Below the pieces are notes generated by a model. That model made no database searches, was not told the origin of the DNA, and saw only the letters and a program-made list of their open reading frames with translations. A program made the translations under genes and the position numbers. A stretch of 64,000 bases of DNA from positions 66,545-130,544 of the forward strand of contig JAPPNP010000031.1 in the NCBI GenBank assembly GCA_028873795.1. Reading direction: 5' to 3'. The stretch comes from Chloroflexota bacterium. Its GTDB lineage: Bacteria; Chloroflexota; UBA11872. Shown piece after piece: positions 45,230 through 53,755 of the stretch (position 1 is its first letter; each line of letters starts with the position of its first letter).

Positions 45230-45687
45230 TCGCCGCTGTCTTCGACAATCCAGGCGTCGAGCCCGCGCGCATAGTCCACCAACTGGTGTGAGTCGAAGTG
45301 CAGCGCGATCTCCGCCTTCGCCGTGTCGGGTCCATCGGACGCGTGGATAAGGTTGCGAAGCCCGGCCAGGGCGTAGTCGCCGCGGATGGTGCCCGCGGCC
45401 GCTTCGTGCGGCCGCGTCGCCCCGACGAGCGTGCGCACGACCTGAATGGCCTCCGGCCCTTCGAGCACCACCGCGACCACGGGACCGCTGGTCAGGTGCC
45501 GCACCAGACCGTCGAAGAAGAACTTGCCTTCGTGCTCGGCGTAGTGCCGGCGGGCCAGCGATTCCTCGATCTGGACCAGCTTCAGCCCGACGAACCGCAG
45601 GCCGCGGCGTTCAAACCGCGCCAGCAGCTCCATCCCAATGGCCCGCTGCAAGGCATCGGGCTTCAACAAGACCAGCGTGCGTTCCAC
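45226..45687 (-). CDS. ndk: Nucleoside diphosphate kinase
   Basis: Kinase of 153 residues with the catalytic His (H115) in RNLIHASDG, the family-specific RTLVGATRPHEAAAGTIRGDYA loop and VERTLVLLKPDA at the N-terminus. It equilibrates nucleoside triphosphates, for example GTP made by succinate-CoA ligase. GTG 45687 follows AGGAGG at nine bases. It is first in the overlapping ndk-sucC-sucD set. Confidence 0.96.
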   Translation of the reverse strand: MERTLVLLKPDALQRAIGMELLARFERRGLRFVGLKLVQIEESLARRHYAEHEGKFFFDGLVRHLTSGPVVAVVLEGPEAIQVVRTLVGATRPHEAAAGTIRGDYALAGLRNLIHASDGPDTAKAEIALHFDSHQLVDYARGLDAWIVEDSGE

Positions 45688-45741
45688 GTGTGTCGTCCTC
45701 CTATCGCCGCCGGCGAACCGCGCCTTTGCGCGGATCCACCA

Positions 45742-46077
45742 TCATGACTGGCGCTCGAGTTGCTCAGTTACTGCGTTGCGCAGCCTGTCGATATCCGCAT
45801 CCAGCGTCGCCACAATAATCGCCTGCCAATCGCCCAAACGCACGGCCAAGCCTTGCTGCGCCCCAGTGAGGAACCACAGCTCTTCGACTTGACCTAGCCC
45901 CACGGTCTGCACCACCTGCTCCATCGTGCCGATGCCCGATGCCAGAAGCCCCGGCGCCACCGCGCTTACAGACGCCGACAGATTGCCCACGGGCGCCTCC
46001 CCAGCGCGCCAAACCACCGCGCCGTCGACCTCGTCCAGGGCCTTCAGATTGGCCAGCAAGCTCTGCAGGTCAGCCAT
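45742..46077 (-). CDS. Roadblock/LC7-like small protein
   Basis: Protein of 111 residues with the pattern of roadblock/LC7 domains: MADLQSLLANLKALDEVDGAVVW, then GLLASGIGTMEQVVQTVG and a beta-rich end with AVRLGDWQAIIVAT. These small alpha-beta dimers regulate GTPases or ATPases in gliding and polarity systems. The frame is open upstream to 46224, but ATG 46077, overlapping the TPR gene by eight bases, gives the family-like start. It is third in a run with an M16 protease and a TPR protein. No partner GTPase is in the window. Confidence 0.75.
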   Translation of the reverse strand: MADLQSLLANLKALDEVDGAVVWRAGEAPVGNLSASVSAVAPGLLASGIGTMEQVVQTVGLGQVEELWFLTGAQQGLAVRLGDWQAIIVATLDADIDRLRNAVTEQLERQS

Positions 46078-47221
46078 CGGCCGCGTCCTGAGCACTCGCG
46101 GCCCGCAGATAGGCCTCCGCGGCCGCCTGAGGGCGGTGGCTGCGCATGCGGAAGTCTCCCAGCAGGCCCCAGGCAACCGCCGCAAGCGCCGGTGCTTCCG
46201 CCGCTTCCTCGAGCAGCGCGTCAACGTCCGCCTGTGATAGCTCGTCGTCCTCGACCATCTCGCGCAGGACCCGCTCCGCCTCGCGCCAGTCTTCCCGCCG
46301 TATCAGCTCGCGGGCCCAGTCGATCTGGGTGAACGCCGCGCCGTCGGGCGCCGTCGGTGAGTCTTCGGGCTTGCCCGGCTGATCGTCCTGCAACGGCTCG
46401 TCCGCGGCCGGCGCGACCGGCGTCGGCGCAGGCTCCGCCGTCTCGCTCGGGGGACGGAGCGACGTCGGCACGTCGATCTGGGGAGCGTCCGGCAGTACCA
46501 AGCGATGGATCTCGAGCTGCGCCAGCATCTGCCGCGCTTCCAGGTATTCCGGGTCGATTTCGCCCGCGCGGCCGAGCAGGTCCTGGCCCTCGGCCATGCG
46601 TCCGCGTTCGGCCAGCACATGCGCCAGCATCACGGCGGCGCGTACGCAATCGTTAGCGCGGTCGAAGATGATCGTGCACTGCTCTTCGCAAAGGGATAGC
46701 CGATTCAATTGCCAGAGGGCCTCGGCAAGCGTCAGGCGAATATCGATGCGGTCGGGTTCGTCATCGAGTGCGCGTCGCGCATATCGCTCCGCCGTGCCGG
46801 GCCATCCGGTTCGCAAGTGAATCCGTGCGAACACGCCGGGCGTCATGGGCAGCGCGTCGGCGTCCACGCCAAGAATGTCGAGTGCCGACTCCAGAGACTC
46901 GCTGTCGGCAACGTCTGGCACCAGCTCAACGACGCGGCGTGCTTCATCCTGCGCTCGCGCGTCGTCGTCGCGCCGCTTGAAAATCCTTGCCGTTGCCGCG
47001 GCAGCCGGCGCGTTCAGGGGTTCCGCGGAGGTAACGAACCGAAGATCTTCCAGCGCCTGATCAAGCTCGCCGGCTGCCTCCGCCGCCAGAGCCCGGACGA
47101 GCCGAGCGGAGGCGTGTCGCGGATAGCGCGCGATGACGTGGCCGGCCAGCTCCACGGCGCGATCCGGCGACCCGTCACGAAACGCCTGGCGCGCACGGTC
47201 CACAATCTCGCTGGGTCGCAC
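46070..47221 (-). CDS. TPR-repeat protein
   Basis: Protein of 383 residues with several tetratricopeptide-like helical pairs in residues 1-240 (for example GELDQALEDLRF, GWPGTAERYARRALDDEP, GRMAEGQDLLGRAGEIDPE). A Pro/Glu-rich linker (about 260-300) follows, then a further helical segment (WREAERVLREMVEDDELSQ). There is no signal peptide, so it is a likely cytoplasmic scaffold. GTG 47221 starts five bases after the M16 protease stop. Confidence 0.85.
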   Translation of the reverse strand: MRPSEIVDRARQAFRDGSPDRAVELAGHVIARYPRHASARLVRALAAEAAGELDQALEDLRFVTSAEPLNAPAAAATARIFKRRDDDARAQDEARRVVELVPDVADSESLESALDILGVDADALPMTPGVFARIHLRTGWPGTAERYARRALDDEPDRIDIRLTLAEALWQLNRLSLCEEQCTIIFDRANDCVRAAVMLAHVLAERGRMAEGQDLLGRAGEIDPEYLEARQMLAQLEIHRLVLPDAPQIDVPTSLRPPSETAEPAPTPVAPAADEPLQDDQPGKPEDSPTAPDGAAFTQIDWARELIRREDWREAERVLREMVEDDELSQADVDALLEEAAEAPALAAVAWGLLGDFRMRSHRPQAAAEAYLRAASAQDAADG

Positions 47222-47226
47222 GCGTA

Positions 47227-48534
47227 TCAGAATCCCGGCGCCGACGCGCCGTCGATGCTAGAAGGAATGTCCGCATCGTCGTCAATGGGACCAGACGCCG
47301 CCACGATCGGCCAGTCGTCGCTGAAGAGGCGGCGCGCCGCCTGGACGACACTCGCGGCGCTCACCGCGTCGTACTTGGCGATGGCGCCGTCGGGCGTGAG
47401 CGGCTCCGTTTCGAGCAGTTGTTCGCGCAGCGCCCAGCCGGCTACGGCGTAGGTGTCTTCCATCGAGAGCTGGATTTCTCCCTTGATGACCTCGCGCGCG
47501 CGATCCACCTCGTCGGCCGTCACACCGTGGTCGCGTACGGCCGCCAACTCATCCAGCACGGCCTGCATGGCCTCGTGCAGCGTATCCGGCTCGGTCGCCG
47601 CTTCGATCACCATCGCGCCGGAATCCTTCGTGGCGGTCACCGACGCCAGCACCTCGTACACGATGCCGCGGCGTTCGCGCAGCTCCTCGAAGAGCCGCGA
47701 GCCCATCCCCTCGCCAAGGATTGCGGTGAGCACGTCCACGTCATATCGCTGGGTGTCGTCGCGGGACACGGCGCGACCGGCGATGCCGAAGTAGGCATGG
47801 TCCGCCTCGCGCGAGTCGAGGACCGCACGCGGCGACGGCGGACCGTCGGGCGCGAATACCGGCCACACCGCTTCGCGTCCGGCGGGTCGGCCCTCGACTC
47901 CGGCCCGGACGGCGGCTGCGCCGTCGCCCGGATCGAGGTCGCCGGCCAGGCTGACCACGAGATTTGCGCCCGAGAACATCCGGCGCGCATGCGCTCGCAA
48001 CTGGTCGGGCGTAAACGTTTCGAGGATGGCCGGCGTGCCCGCCACCTCACGCCCCAGGCCATGTCCGTGCCACAGGCGCGCGCGCAGCGACCGCCGCACG
48101 GATTCTTCGGGCACATCGGCCGTCATCCCGATCTCGTCGAGGATGACCCGCCGCTCCTTTTCGATCTCCCCGGCGTCGAACCGGGAGTGACCGATCATGT
48201 CGGTGATTACATCCAAGGCGCTCCGCCAGTGCGGCGCCGCAACCTTGGCCCAAATCACCGTCATCTCCGGCTCCGTCAGGGCGTTGATCATGCCGCCGAG
48301 GCGCTCGACAGAGGCCGCAATATCGGTGTACGACGGACGACGGTCGGTGCCCTTGAAGAGCATGTGCTCGACGAAGTGGGAGATTCCTTGCTCGGCCGGC
48401 GACTCGAAACCCGAGCCGATGCGTGTGGCCGCAATGATCGATACGGAGCGCGCGTGCGGAACCGGGGTGACGAGCACATGAGCGCCGTTGGGCAGGCGCG
48501 ATCGAGCGGTGCGATGGTCGCGAAACGTGCTCAA
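47227..48534 (-). CDS. M16 family metallopeptidase (mitochondrial-processing-peptidase-like)
   Basis: Zn-dependent peptidase of 435 residues. The inverted zinc motif HFVEH (H53, E56, H57) sits in GISHFVEHMLFKGT. The distal Glu ligand is probably in the ERRVILDEIGM segment about 75 residues later. The length fits a single-chain PqqL/YmxG/MPP-like protease. The apparent start is TTG 48534 with GGAG only a few bases upstream. It is followed by TPR and roadblock-like genes in tight succession. Confidence 0.93.
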   Translation of the reverse strand: MSTFRDHRTARSRLPNGAHVLVTPVPHARSVSIIAATRIGSGFESPAEQGISHFVEHMLFKGTDRRPSYTDIAASVERLGGMINALTEPEMTVIWAKVAAPHWRSALDVITDMIGHSRFDAGEIEKERRVILDEIGMTADVPEESVRRSLRARLWHGHGLGREVAGTPAILETFTPDQLRAHARRMFSGANLVVSLAGDLDPGDGAAAVRAGVEGRPAGREAVWPVFAPDGPPSPRAVLDSREADHAYFGIAGRAVSRDDTQRYDVDVLTAILGEGMGSRLFEELRERRGIVYEVLASVTATKDSGAMVIEAATEPDTLHEAMQAVLDELAAVRDHGVTADEVDRAREVIKGEIQLSMEDTYAVAGWALREQLLETEPLTPDGAIAKYDAVSAASVVQAARRLFSDDWPIVAASGPIDDDADIPSSIDGASAPGF

Positions 48535-48573
48535 TGCTCCGTCGGAAAGCAGCGGGATGGACCGGCGGAGACG

Positions 48574-48708
48574 CTAGCCCGCGCTGCGTCCGCCACGTTG
48601 TTGGCGTCGCTGCCCGCCGGCCGCCTCACGCTCGGCTTTGCGCTGCAGTCGGCCCCGCTTGGCCGTCTTGCGCCGCTTGCGCAGGGCAACCTTCTTCGGC
48701 TTGTTCAC
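48574..48708 (-). CDS. Small highly basic protein (44 residues)
   Basis: Starts GTG 48708 with AGGAG four bases upstream. The sequence is dominated by Lys and Arg (LRKRRKTAKRGRLQRK), with a Gly/Arg-rich tail. Composition suggests an RNA- or ribosome-binding protein, comparable in style to the small basic ribosomal proteins related to bS22/mS38; this is only a resemblance. It lies 39 bases upstream of the M16 protease gene on the same strand. Confidence 0.55.
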   Translation of the reverse strand: MNKPKKVALRKRRKTAKRGRLQRKAEREAAGGQRRQQRGGRSAG

Positions 48709-48817
48709 AATGCTCCTAAGATTGCGCGAACGACGCGAGTGCCGCTGGCGCCAACGCATGAATCATAGCAACGGCCCGGATACCGCCCCCAGCGTGAGAC
48801 CTGTGCGGGACCTCTCC

Positions 48818-48868
48818 GCCATTCCCGCCGAGCCTGTCCCCGCGCAGGCGGGGAGCGGAAATCTATCC
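48818..48868. repeat. REP-like palindromic element
   Basis: Reads CCGCCATTCCCGCCGAG, then CCCCGCGCAGGCGGGG and GGAAATCTATCC. It has a strong inner CCCCGC/GCGGGG palindrome and ends resembling the other dispersed elements in the window. Confidence 0.5.
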
Positions 48869-48889
48869 CCCCAGCCGGCAACGACCGGT

Positions 48890-48914
48890 GTAGGGGCAAC
48901 CCTTGTGGTTGCCC
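48890..48914. repeat. Short palindrome GGGCAACC/GGTTGCCC
   Basis: Perfect eight-base arms flank CTTGT, within GTAGGGGCAACC...TTGCCC. It is similar to small dispersed repeats in other genomes and lies in the divergent gap before rfaE1. Confidence 0.55.
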
Positions 48915-48951
48915 GCTCGAGATTCCTGCGTGCCAATGCGCACGGGGCGCC

Positions 48952-49995
48952 ATGCCGCCCAGCCATGGCGATATGAGCCCCAATCCCACGCTCCACGCCG
49001 CCCGCGTGCGCGAGATCCTGAGTCGCGCGCAGGGCTGCCGCGTCGTCGTGCTGGGCGACATGGTCCTCGACGAGCACATCGTCGGCCGGGCCCAATCGGT
49101 CGCCCGCGAGGCCCCGGTGATGATCATCAAACAGGACTCCCGCTACGCCGTACCCGGCAGCGCCACGAACGTCGCCGCCAACCTGCGGGCGATGCAATCC
49201 GAGGTCAGCGTCTGCGGCGTGGTGGGCGACGATGACGCCGCCGTGGTCCTCCGAGAGCAACTCGCCGAGCGTGGCATTGGCACCGCCGGCCTGATCGCCG
49301 ACGCCTCACGCACGACATCGATCAAGCTGCGGATTTGGGCCGGCGGCGACCGGCAGCGGCCGCAGCACATGGTGGCGCGGGTCGACACCGTGGACCGACG
49401 CGATTTAGATGGTGCGGTCGCGGCGGAGCTGATCGCCTGTCTCGAGCGAGCCATTCCCCGGGCCGACGCCCTGCTCATCTCCGACTACGAGATCGGCGTG
49501 GTGGGCTCGGACGTGGTGGCGGCGGCGCTGCCGCTCGCGCGCGAGCACGGCCTGATTATCGCCGTGGACGCCCACGCCCGCCTGGGTAGATTCCAGGGTG
49601 CCGCAGTGGTGACGCCCAACCAACCGGAGGCGGAGGCTGAGCTCGGCTATGCCCTCAGCTCACCCGAGCTGGCCTGCCGCGGCGCGGCCGAGCTGCGGGA
49701 GCGGCTGGAGGCGCGAGGGGTGGTGATCACGCTCGGCGCCGCCGGCATGGTGGCGGCTGGCGAAGACGGCGATCCGGTGCTCATTCCCGCCGCGCCGGAG
49801 GCCCGCGTCACGGACCCCACGGGCGCGGGGGACACCGTGGCGGCGGCGGTCACCGCCGGCCTGCTCGGCGGCGGCTCGATTCTCGAGTCCGCCCTGCTCG
49901 GCGAGCTGGCCGCGAGACTTGTAATTCGCCAGCTCGGCGTGGCGGTGGCCGGCACCGCAGAAATCTTGGCCGAAGCGGGCGCCGGCGATGGCTGA
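48952..49995 (+). CDS. rfaE1: D-glycero-beta-D-manno-heptose-7-phosphate kinase (RfaE1)
   Basis: PfkB-family kinase of 347 residues that phosphorylates heptose-7-phosphate to the 1,7-bisphosphate in ADP-heptose synthesis. Recognised by VVVLGDMVLDEHIVG near the N-terminus, the PGSATNVAANLRAM sugar-binding segment and the C-terminal DPTGAGDTVAA with the catalytic Asp. ATG 48973 is an alternative start. It overlaps rfaE2 by eight bases. The two halves of the E. coli HldE fusion are separate here. Confidence 0.9.
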   Translation: MPPSHGDMSPNPTLHAARVREILSRAQGCRVVVLGDMVLDEHIVGRAQSVAREAPVMIIKQDSRYAVPGSATNVAANLRAMQSEVSVCGVVGDDDAAVVLREQLAERGIGTAGLIADASRTTSIKLRIWAGGDRQRPQHMVARVDTVDRRDLDGAVAAELIACLERAIPRADALLISDYEIGVVGSDVVAAALPLAREHGLIIAVDAHARLGRFQGAAVVTPNQPEAEAELGYALSSPELACRGAAELRERLEARGVVITLGAAGMVAAGEDGDPVLIPAAPEARVTDPTGAGDTVAAAVTAGLLGGGSILESALLGELAARLVIRQLGVAVAGTAEILAEAGAGDG

Positions 49996-50479
49996 GGCGG
50001 CGGCGCCGACCCCGCAAATCTTCGACAGAACCCTCGAGGCCGCCCGCTCCCATGGCCGAATCATCGTGCTGACGAATGGCTGTTTCGACGTGATGCACGC
50101 CGGACACGCCGCGGTCCTCCGCGCCGCCGCCGCCGAAGGCGACTTCCTGGCCGTCGGCGTCAACGACGACGCGGGCGTGCGGGCGCTCAAGGGTCCCGGG
50201 CGTCCCATGGCGCCGCTTGCCGATCGTCTGGCGCTCGTCGCCGCCGTCCGCTGGGTCGATGCGATCACCGTTCTGGAGGAGCCGACCGCGGATGCCCTGA
50301 TCGAGCGCGTCCGCCCGAATGTCTATGTCAAGGGCGCGGACTATGACCCGGGCGCCGGCGGCCGTGATTTGCCCGAGGCGGCCACGCTGCGCGCCCTCGA
50401 CGTGCGCGTCGTCTACGTCCCGCTGCTGAGCGGACGATCCACCAGCGAATTCATCGAGCGTCTGCGCCTCGAGCCGTGA
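49988..50479 (+). CDS. rfaE2: D-glycero-beta-D-manno-heptose-1-phosphate adenylyltransferase (RfaE2)
   Basis: Cytidylyltransferase-fold enzyme of 163 residues. The HxGH motif is in NGCFDVMHAGHAAVL, and KGADYDPGAGG is the family segment that follows. It makes ADP-heptose from heptose-1-phosphate. It overlaps rfaE1 upstream and murJ downstream (GTGA), so these three genes are translationally linked. Confidence 0.92.
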   Translation: MAEAAAPTPQIFDRTLEAARSHGRIIVLTNGCFDVMHAGHAAVLRAAAAEGDFLAVGVNDDAGVRALKGPGRPMAPLADRLALVAAVRWVDAITVLEEPTADALIERVRPNVYVKGADYDPGAGGRDLPEAATLRALDVRVVYVPLLSGRSTSEFIERLRLEP

Positions 50480-52062
50480 CCGAATCCACCGGACGGCGAA
50501 TCGCCATCGCCGCCCTCCTCATTGCCGGCGGCAACATCCTGAGCCGGCTGCTCGGGTTAGTGCGAGAGCCCGTCATCGCCTATCTCTTCGGTGCGGGCGG
50601 AACCGTCGACGCACTCGAAATCGCCAGCCGCATCCCGCAGTTCATGCACGAGCTGGTGATCGGCGGCGCGGTATCCGGCGCGCTGATCCCCGTGTTCAGC
50701 CGACTTGCGGACGACGACCAGGCGCTTCGACGCACCTTCTCGACGGTGATCGCCACGGTGATCGCCGCCGCCGGCCTGGGCACGGTGATCTTGGTCATCC
50801 TCGCCGAGCCGCTGGTGGATCTGGCCGCCATCGGTCTGCCGCCGGATACGCGCGAGCTCGCCGTGACGCTGACCCGCATCACCCTGCCTTCGTTGCTGTT
50901 TCTCGGAATCTCTGCCGTCACCACGGCCCGCCTGTACGCCCGCGATCGCTACGCCTTCCCCGCCTTCAGCACCGCCTCGCTCAATGGCACGCTCATCGTG
51001 TTCGCGCTGGCGCTCACCCCCATCGTCGGACCGCCGGGGGTGGCGTTGGGGTATCTGGCGGGCGCGGCGATGCACCTCGTGGTTCAGCTGCCGGCGCTGG
51101 TGCGCGACCGGGCCCGCCTCTCGCCGCCGGACTGGCTCGGGGACTCCCGGTTCCATCAGATCTTGCGGCTCTATGCGCCGGTAGCCGTCGGCGTGTTGGT
51201 GGCCCAGGTGCTCGTCGTGGTCGACACCAACCTGGCGTCGCGCACCGGCGAGGGCAGCCTGGCAACCATGCGCTTCGCCACGCGCTTGCAGCAGTTTCCG
51301 ATCGGCTTGGTGGCAACCGCGCTCTCCCTGGCGTACCTCCCCACCCTCGCCCGCGCGGCGCCGGAGTCCGTTCGCGACCTGGCGTCGGCCGTGGACTTTC
51401 GTCGCCACCTTGCGCTGGCCGCCAAGCTCTCAACGCTGCTCATCATCCCCATCACGGTCGTCATGACCGTGTTGAGCACGTCGGTGATTCGCGCCGTCTA
51501 CGAGCGCGGCGCGTTCGACGCCGCCGCTACGAGCGCGGCGGGCCCCGCGCTGCTGATCTATTCCATCCAGCTCCCGCTCACCGTGCTGGATCAAATCTTC
51601 ATCGTGGCCTTCTATGCCATGCGCAACACGATCACGCCCGTCACGGTGGGGATCGTCGGCGGTGGGGTGTACCTCGCCACGGCCCTGTCACTGGTCGAGC
51701 CGCTGGGAATGCTCGGACTCGTCACCGCCAACACCGTGCAGAACAGCTTTCACGGACTGGTGCTGGGTCTTGGGCTCTGGTGGCTGATGCGAGGCACGGT
51801 CCAGCGCGGCACTTGGACGTTTGCCATCAAGGTGGCGCTTGGCGGCGGCGTCATGGCGTTGGTCGCGCTGGGACTGCGCGAGGCCGTGATCCAGGGGCTG
51901 GAAGCCGACGGCCGCGGCGGCTGGCTGACCCTCATCCTGGCCGGCGGCGGCGCGTTCGCGGTGTACGTTGCGGCGCTGTTCGTGCTTCGCGTGGAAGAGC
52001 TTGGAAACCTGCGGTCCCTCGTCCATCAGGTGCTTGCCCGCGTCCGGAGCCGCGCCGCGTAG
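50476..52062 (+). CDS. murJ: MurJ/MviN family lipid II flippase
   Basis: Integral membrane protein of 528 residues with about 14 helices and the MurJ signature near the N-terminus (GGNILSRLLGLVREPVIAYLFG). It belongs to the MOP exporter superfamily and in most bacteria flips lipid-linked peptidoglycan precursor. Here it overlaps rfaE2, so it could instead, or also, serve a lipid-linked heptose-containing glycan. GTG 50476 is the start. Confidence 0.92.
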   Translation: MTESTGRRIAIAALLIAGGNILSRLLGLVREPVIAYLFGAGGTVDALEIASRIPQFMHELVIGGAVSGALIPVFSRLADDDQALRRTFSTVIATVIAAAGLGTVILVILAEPLVDLAAIGLPPDTRELAVTLTRITLPSLLFLGISAVTTARLYARDRYAFPAFSTASLNGTLIVFALALTPIVGPPGVALGYLAGAAMHLVVQLPALVRDRARLSPPDWLGDSRFHQILRLYAPVAVGVLVAQVLVVVDTNLASRTGEGSLATMRFATRLQQFPIGLVATALSLAYLPTLARAAPESVRDLASAVDFRRHLALAAKLSTLLIIPITVVMTVLSTSVIRAVYERGAFDAAATSAAGPALLIYSIQLPLTVLDQIFIVAFYAMRNTITPVTVGIVGGGVYLATALSLVEPLGMLGLVTANTVQNSFHGLVLGLGLWWLMRGTVQRGTWTFAIKVALGGGVMALVALGLREAVIQGLEADGRGGWLTLILAGGGAFAVYVAALFVLRVEELGNLRSLVHQVLARVRSRAA

Positions 52063-52133
52063 GTTCGGGGTTCCATCGCGACGCCAATGCCCGTTACCAT
52101 CCGCCTAGCCCCAATCGCGCCTGGAGGTGCCGC

Positions 52134-53747
52134 GTGCCCGTGATGACCGGATCCGACGCCGTTGTGCAGAGCCTGATCGCCGAGGGCATCGACCTCGTGT
52201 TCGGGATTCCCGGCTACCACTCCGAGCACCTGTATGGCCGCCTCATGCAGCAGGACGACATCCGCCACGTGCTGGTCCGGCACGAGCAGGGCGCCGGCTA
52301 CATGGCCATCGGCGTGGCGCGCGTGACAGGCAAGCCGGCCTGCGTCCTGAGCACCGCCGGACCCGGGGCGCTCAACATCGCCACCCCCATGGGCGAGGCC
52401 TACGGCGACGGCGTCCCTCTGCTCAACATCATGGCCGAAGACCTCTCGCCGTATCTCTACCAGGACAAGGGCCTCGTCCACGAGAGCAAGGATCAGTTCG
52501 GCGTTTTCAGCCGCCTCTCGCAGTGGGCGCGGCAAGCCATGTCGCCCGGCGAGATTCCCGGCGCCATCCACGAGGCGATGCGTCGCATGGAGGTCAACCG
52601 ACCCCGTCCCACCGTGGTCGAGATTCCGCTCGACGTATTCCAGGGCGACGGGCCGGTCGAAATTCTTGAACGTGAGACCTGGGAGCGCCCGGCCGGCGAC
52701 TCGGGAGACCTCGAGCGGGCGGCTGCGCTCTTGCGCGACGCCGAGCGACCGCTGATCTGGGCCGGCGGCGGTGTGATCAACTCGGGCGCGTGGGACGAGC
52801 TGCGACAGGTGGCCGAGACCCTCGACGCTCCGGTGCTGACGACGTGCAGTGGCCGGGGCTCGATTCCCGACGACCACCCACTGGCCTTGACCAACATTTC
52901 CACTCATGGTCCGGTTACGCGGCTGATGGAGCGCTGCGACGCCATGCTCGCCGTGGGCGCGGTGTTTCCCCACCTGATCACCTCCAGGTGGACCCTGCCG
53001 ATTCCCGAGCGCCTGATTCACATCGACATTGACCCGGCGCAGCCCGGCAAGAACTATCCGGCGGAGATTGGCATCCACGCCGACGCCAGGCTTGCGCTCG
53101 CCGCGCTGGCCGCCGCGCTCGACGGCGGGGACGTCGACCGCGACGACTGGGTGGACACGGCGCGCACCGCCCGCGCCGACGTGCGCCGCGACCTGTCGCA
53201 AAGGGCGCCGCTGGAGTGGAGCCTGATGCGGACCGTCCGCGAGGCACTGCCGCGCGAGACCATCGTGGCCTGTGATCCGCATCTCTGGGGCTACTGGGCC
53301 CGCGAGCACTTCCCCATCTACGAGCCGCGCACGTTCCTCTACGGACTCCAGTTCGGCACCCTGGGCTACGCCTATCCCGTCGGCCTGGGCGCCAAGCTCG
53401 CCGCGCCCGACCAACCGGTCGTGGCGATCGGCGGCGACGGCGGCTTCCTGTTCACCGGGCAGGAACTGGCCACCGCCGTGCAGCTCGGCATCAATGTGCC
53501 CATGGTCATCTTCAACGACGACGCCTACGGCGCCATCAAGGAAGACTTCGTGCGCGACTACGACAACGCCTACGAAGTGGACCTGGTAAATCCGGACTTC
53601 GTGCGCTACGCGGAGTCGTTTGGCGCGGTGGGCCTGCGGGCCAACCCCGACAATCTCGGCGACACGCTCCGGCGCGCGCTGGAGCTCGACCGCCCGTCGA
53701 TCATTGACGTGCCCGCCAAGCTCCGCCGCCCGCTCAAGGTGGACTGA
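52134..53747 (+). CDS. Thiamine diphosphate-dependent enzyme, acetolactate-synthase-like (second)
   Basis: TPP enzyme of 537 residues. The activating Glu is in VRHEQGAGYM, and the cofactor motif GGDGGFLFTGQEL to FNDDAYGAIKED is complete. The frame is open far upstream inside murJ, but GTG 52134 has GGAGG seven bases before it. It shares limited similarity with the TPP enzyme at 35793. The short-chain dehydrogenase gene starts nine bases after its stop, so the two are coupled. The reaction is unknown; a carboligation or decarboxylation followed by carbonyl reduction is a plausible pair. Confidence 0.9.
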   Translation: MPVMTGSDAVVQSLIAEGIDLVFGIPGYHSEHLYGRLMQQDDIRHVLVRHEQGAGYMAIGVARVTGKPACVLSTAGPGALNIATPMGEAYGDGVPLLNIMAEDLSPYLYQDKGLVHESKDQFGVFSRLSQWARQAMSPGEIPGAIHEAMRRMEVNRPRPTVVEIPLDVFQGDGPVEILERETWERPAGDSGDLERAAALLRDAERPLIWAGGGVINSGAWDELRQVAETLDAPVLTTCSGRGSIPDDHPLALTNISTHGPVTRLMERCDAMLAVGAVFPHLITSRWTLPIPERLIHIDIDPAQPGKNYPAEIGIHADARLALAALAAALDGGDVDRDDWVDTARTARADVRRDLSQRAPLEWSLMRTVREALPRETIVACDPHLWGYWAREHFPIYEPRTFLYGLQFGTLGYAYPVGLGAKLAAPDQPVVAIGGDGGFLFTGQELATAVQLGINVPMVIFNDDAYGAIKEDFVRDYDNAYEVDLVNPDFVRYAESFGAVGLRANPDNLGDTLRRALELDRPSIIDVPAKLRRPLKVD

Positions 53748-53755
53748 GGCCCGAC

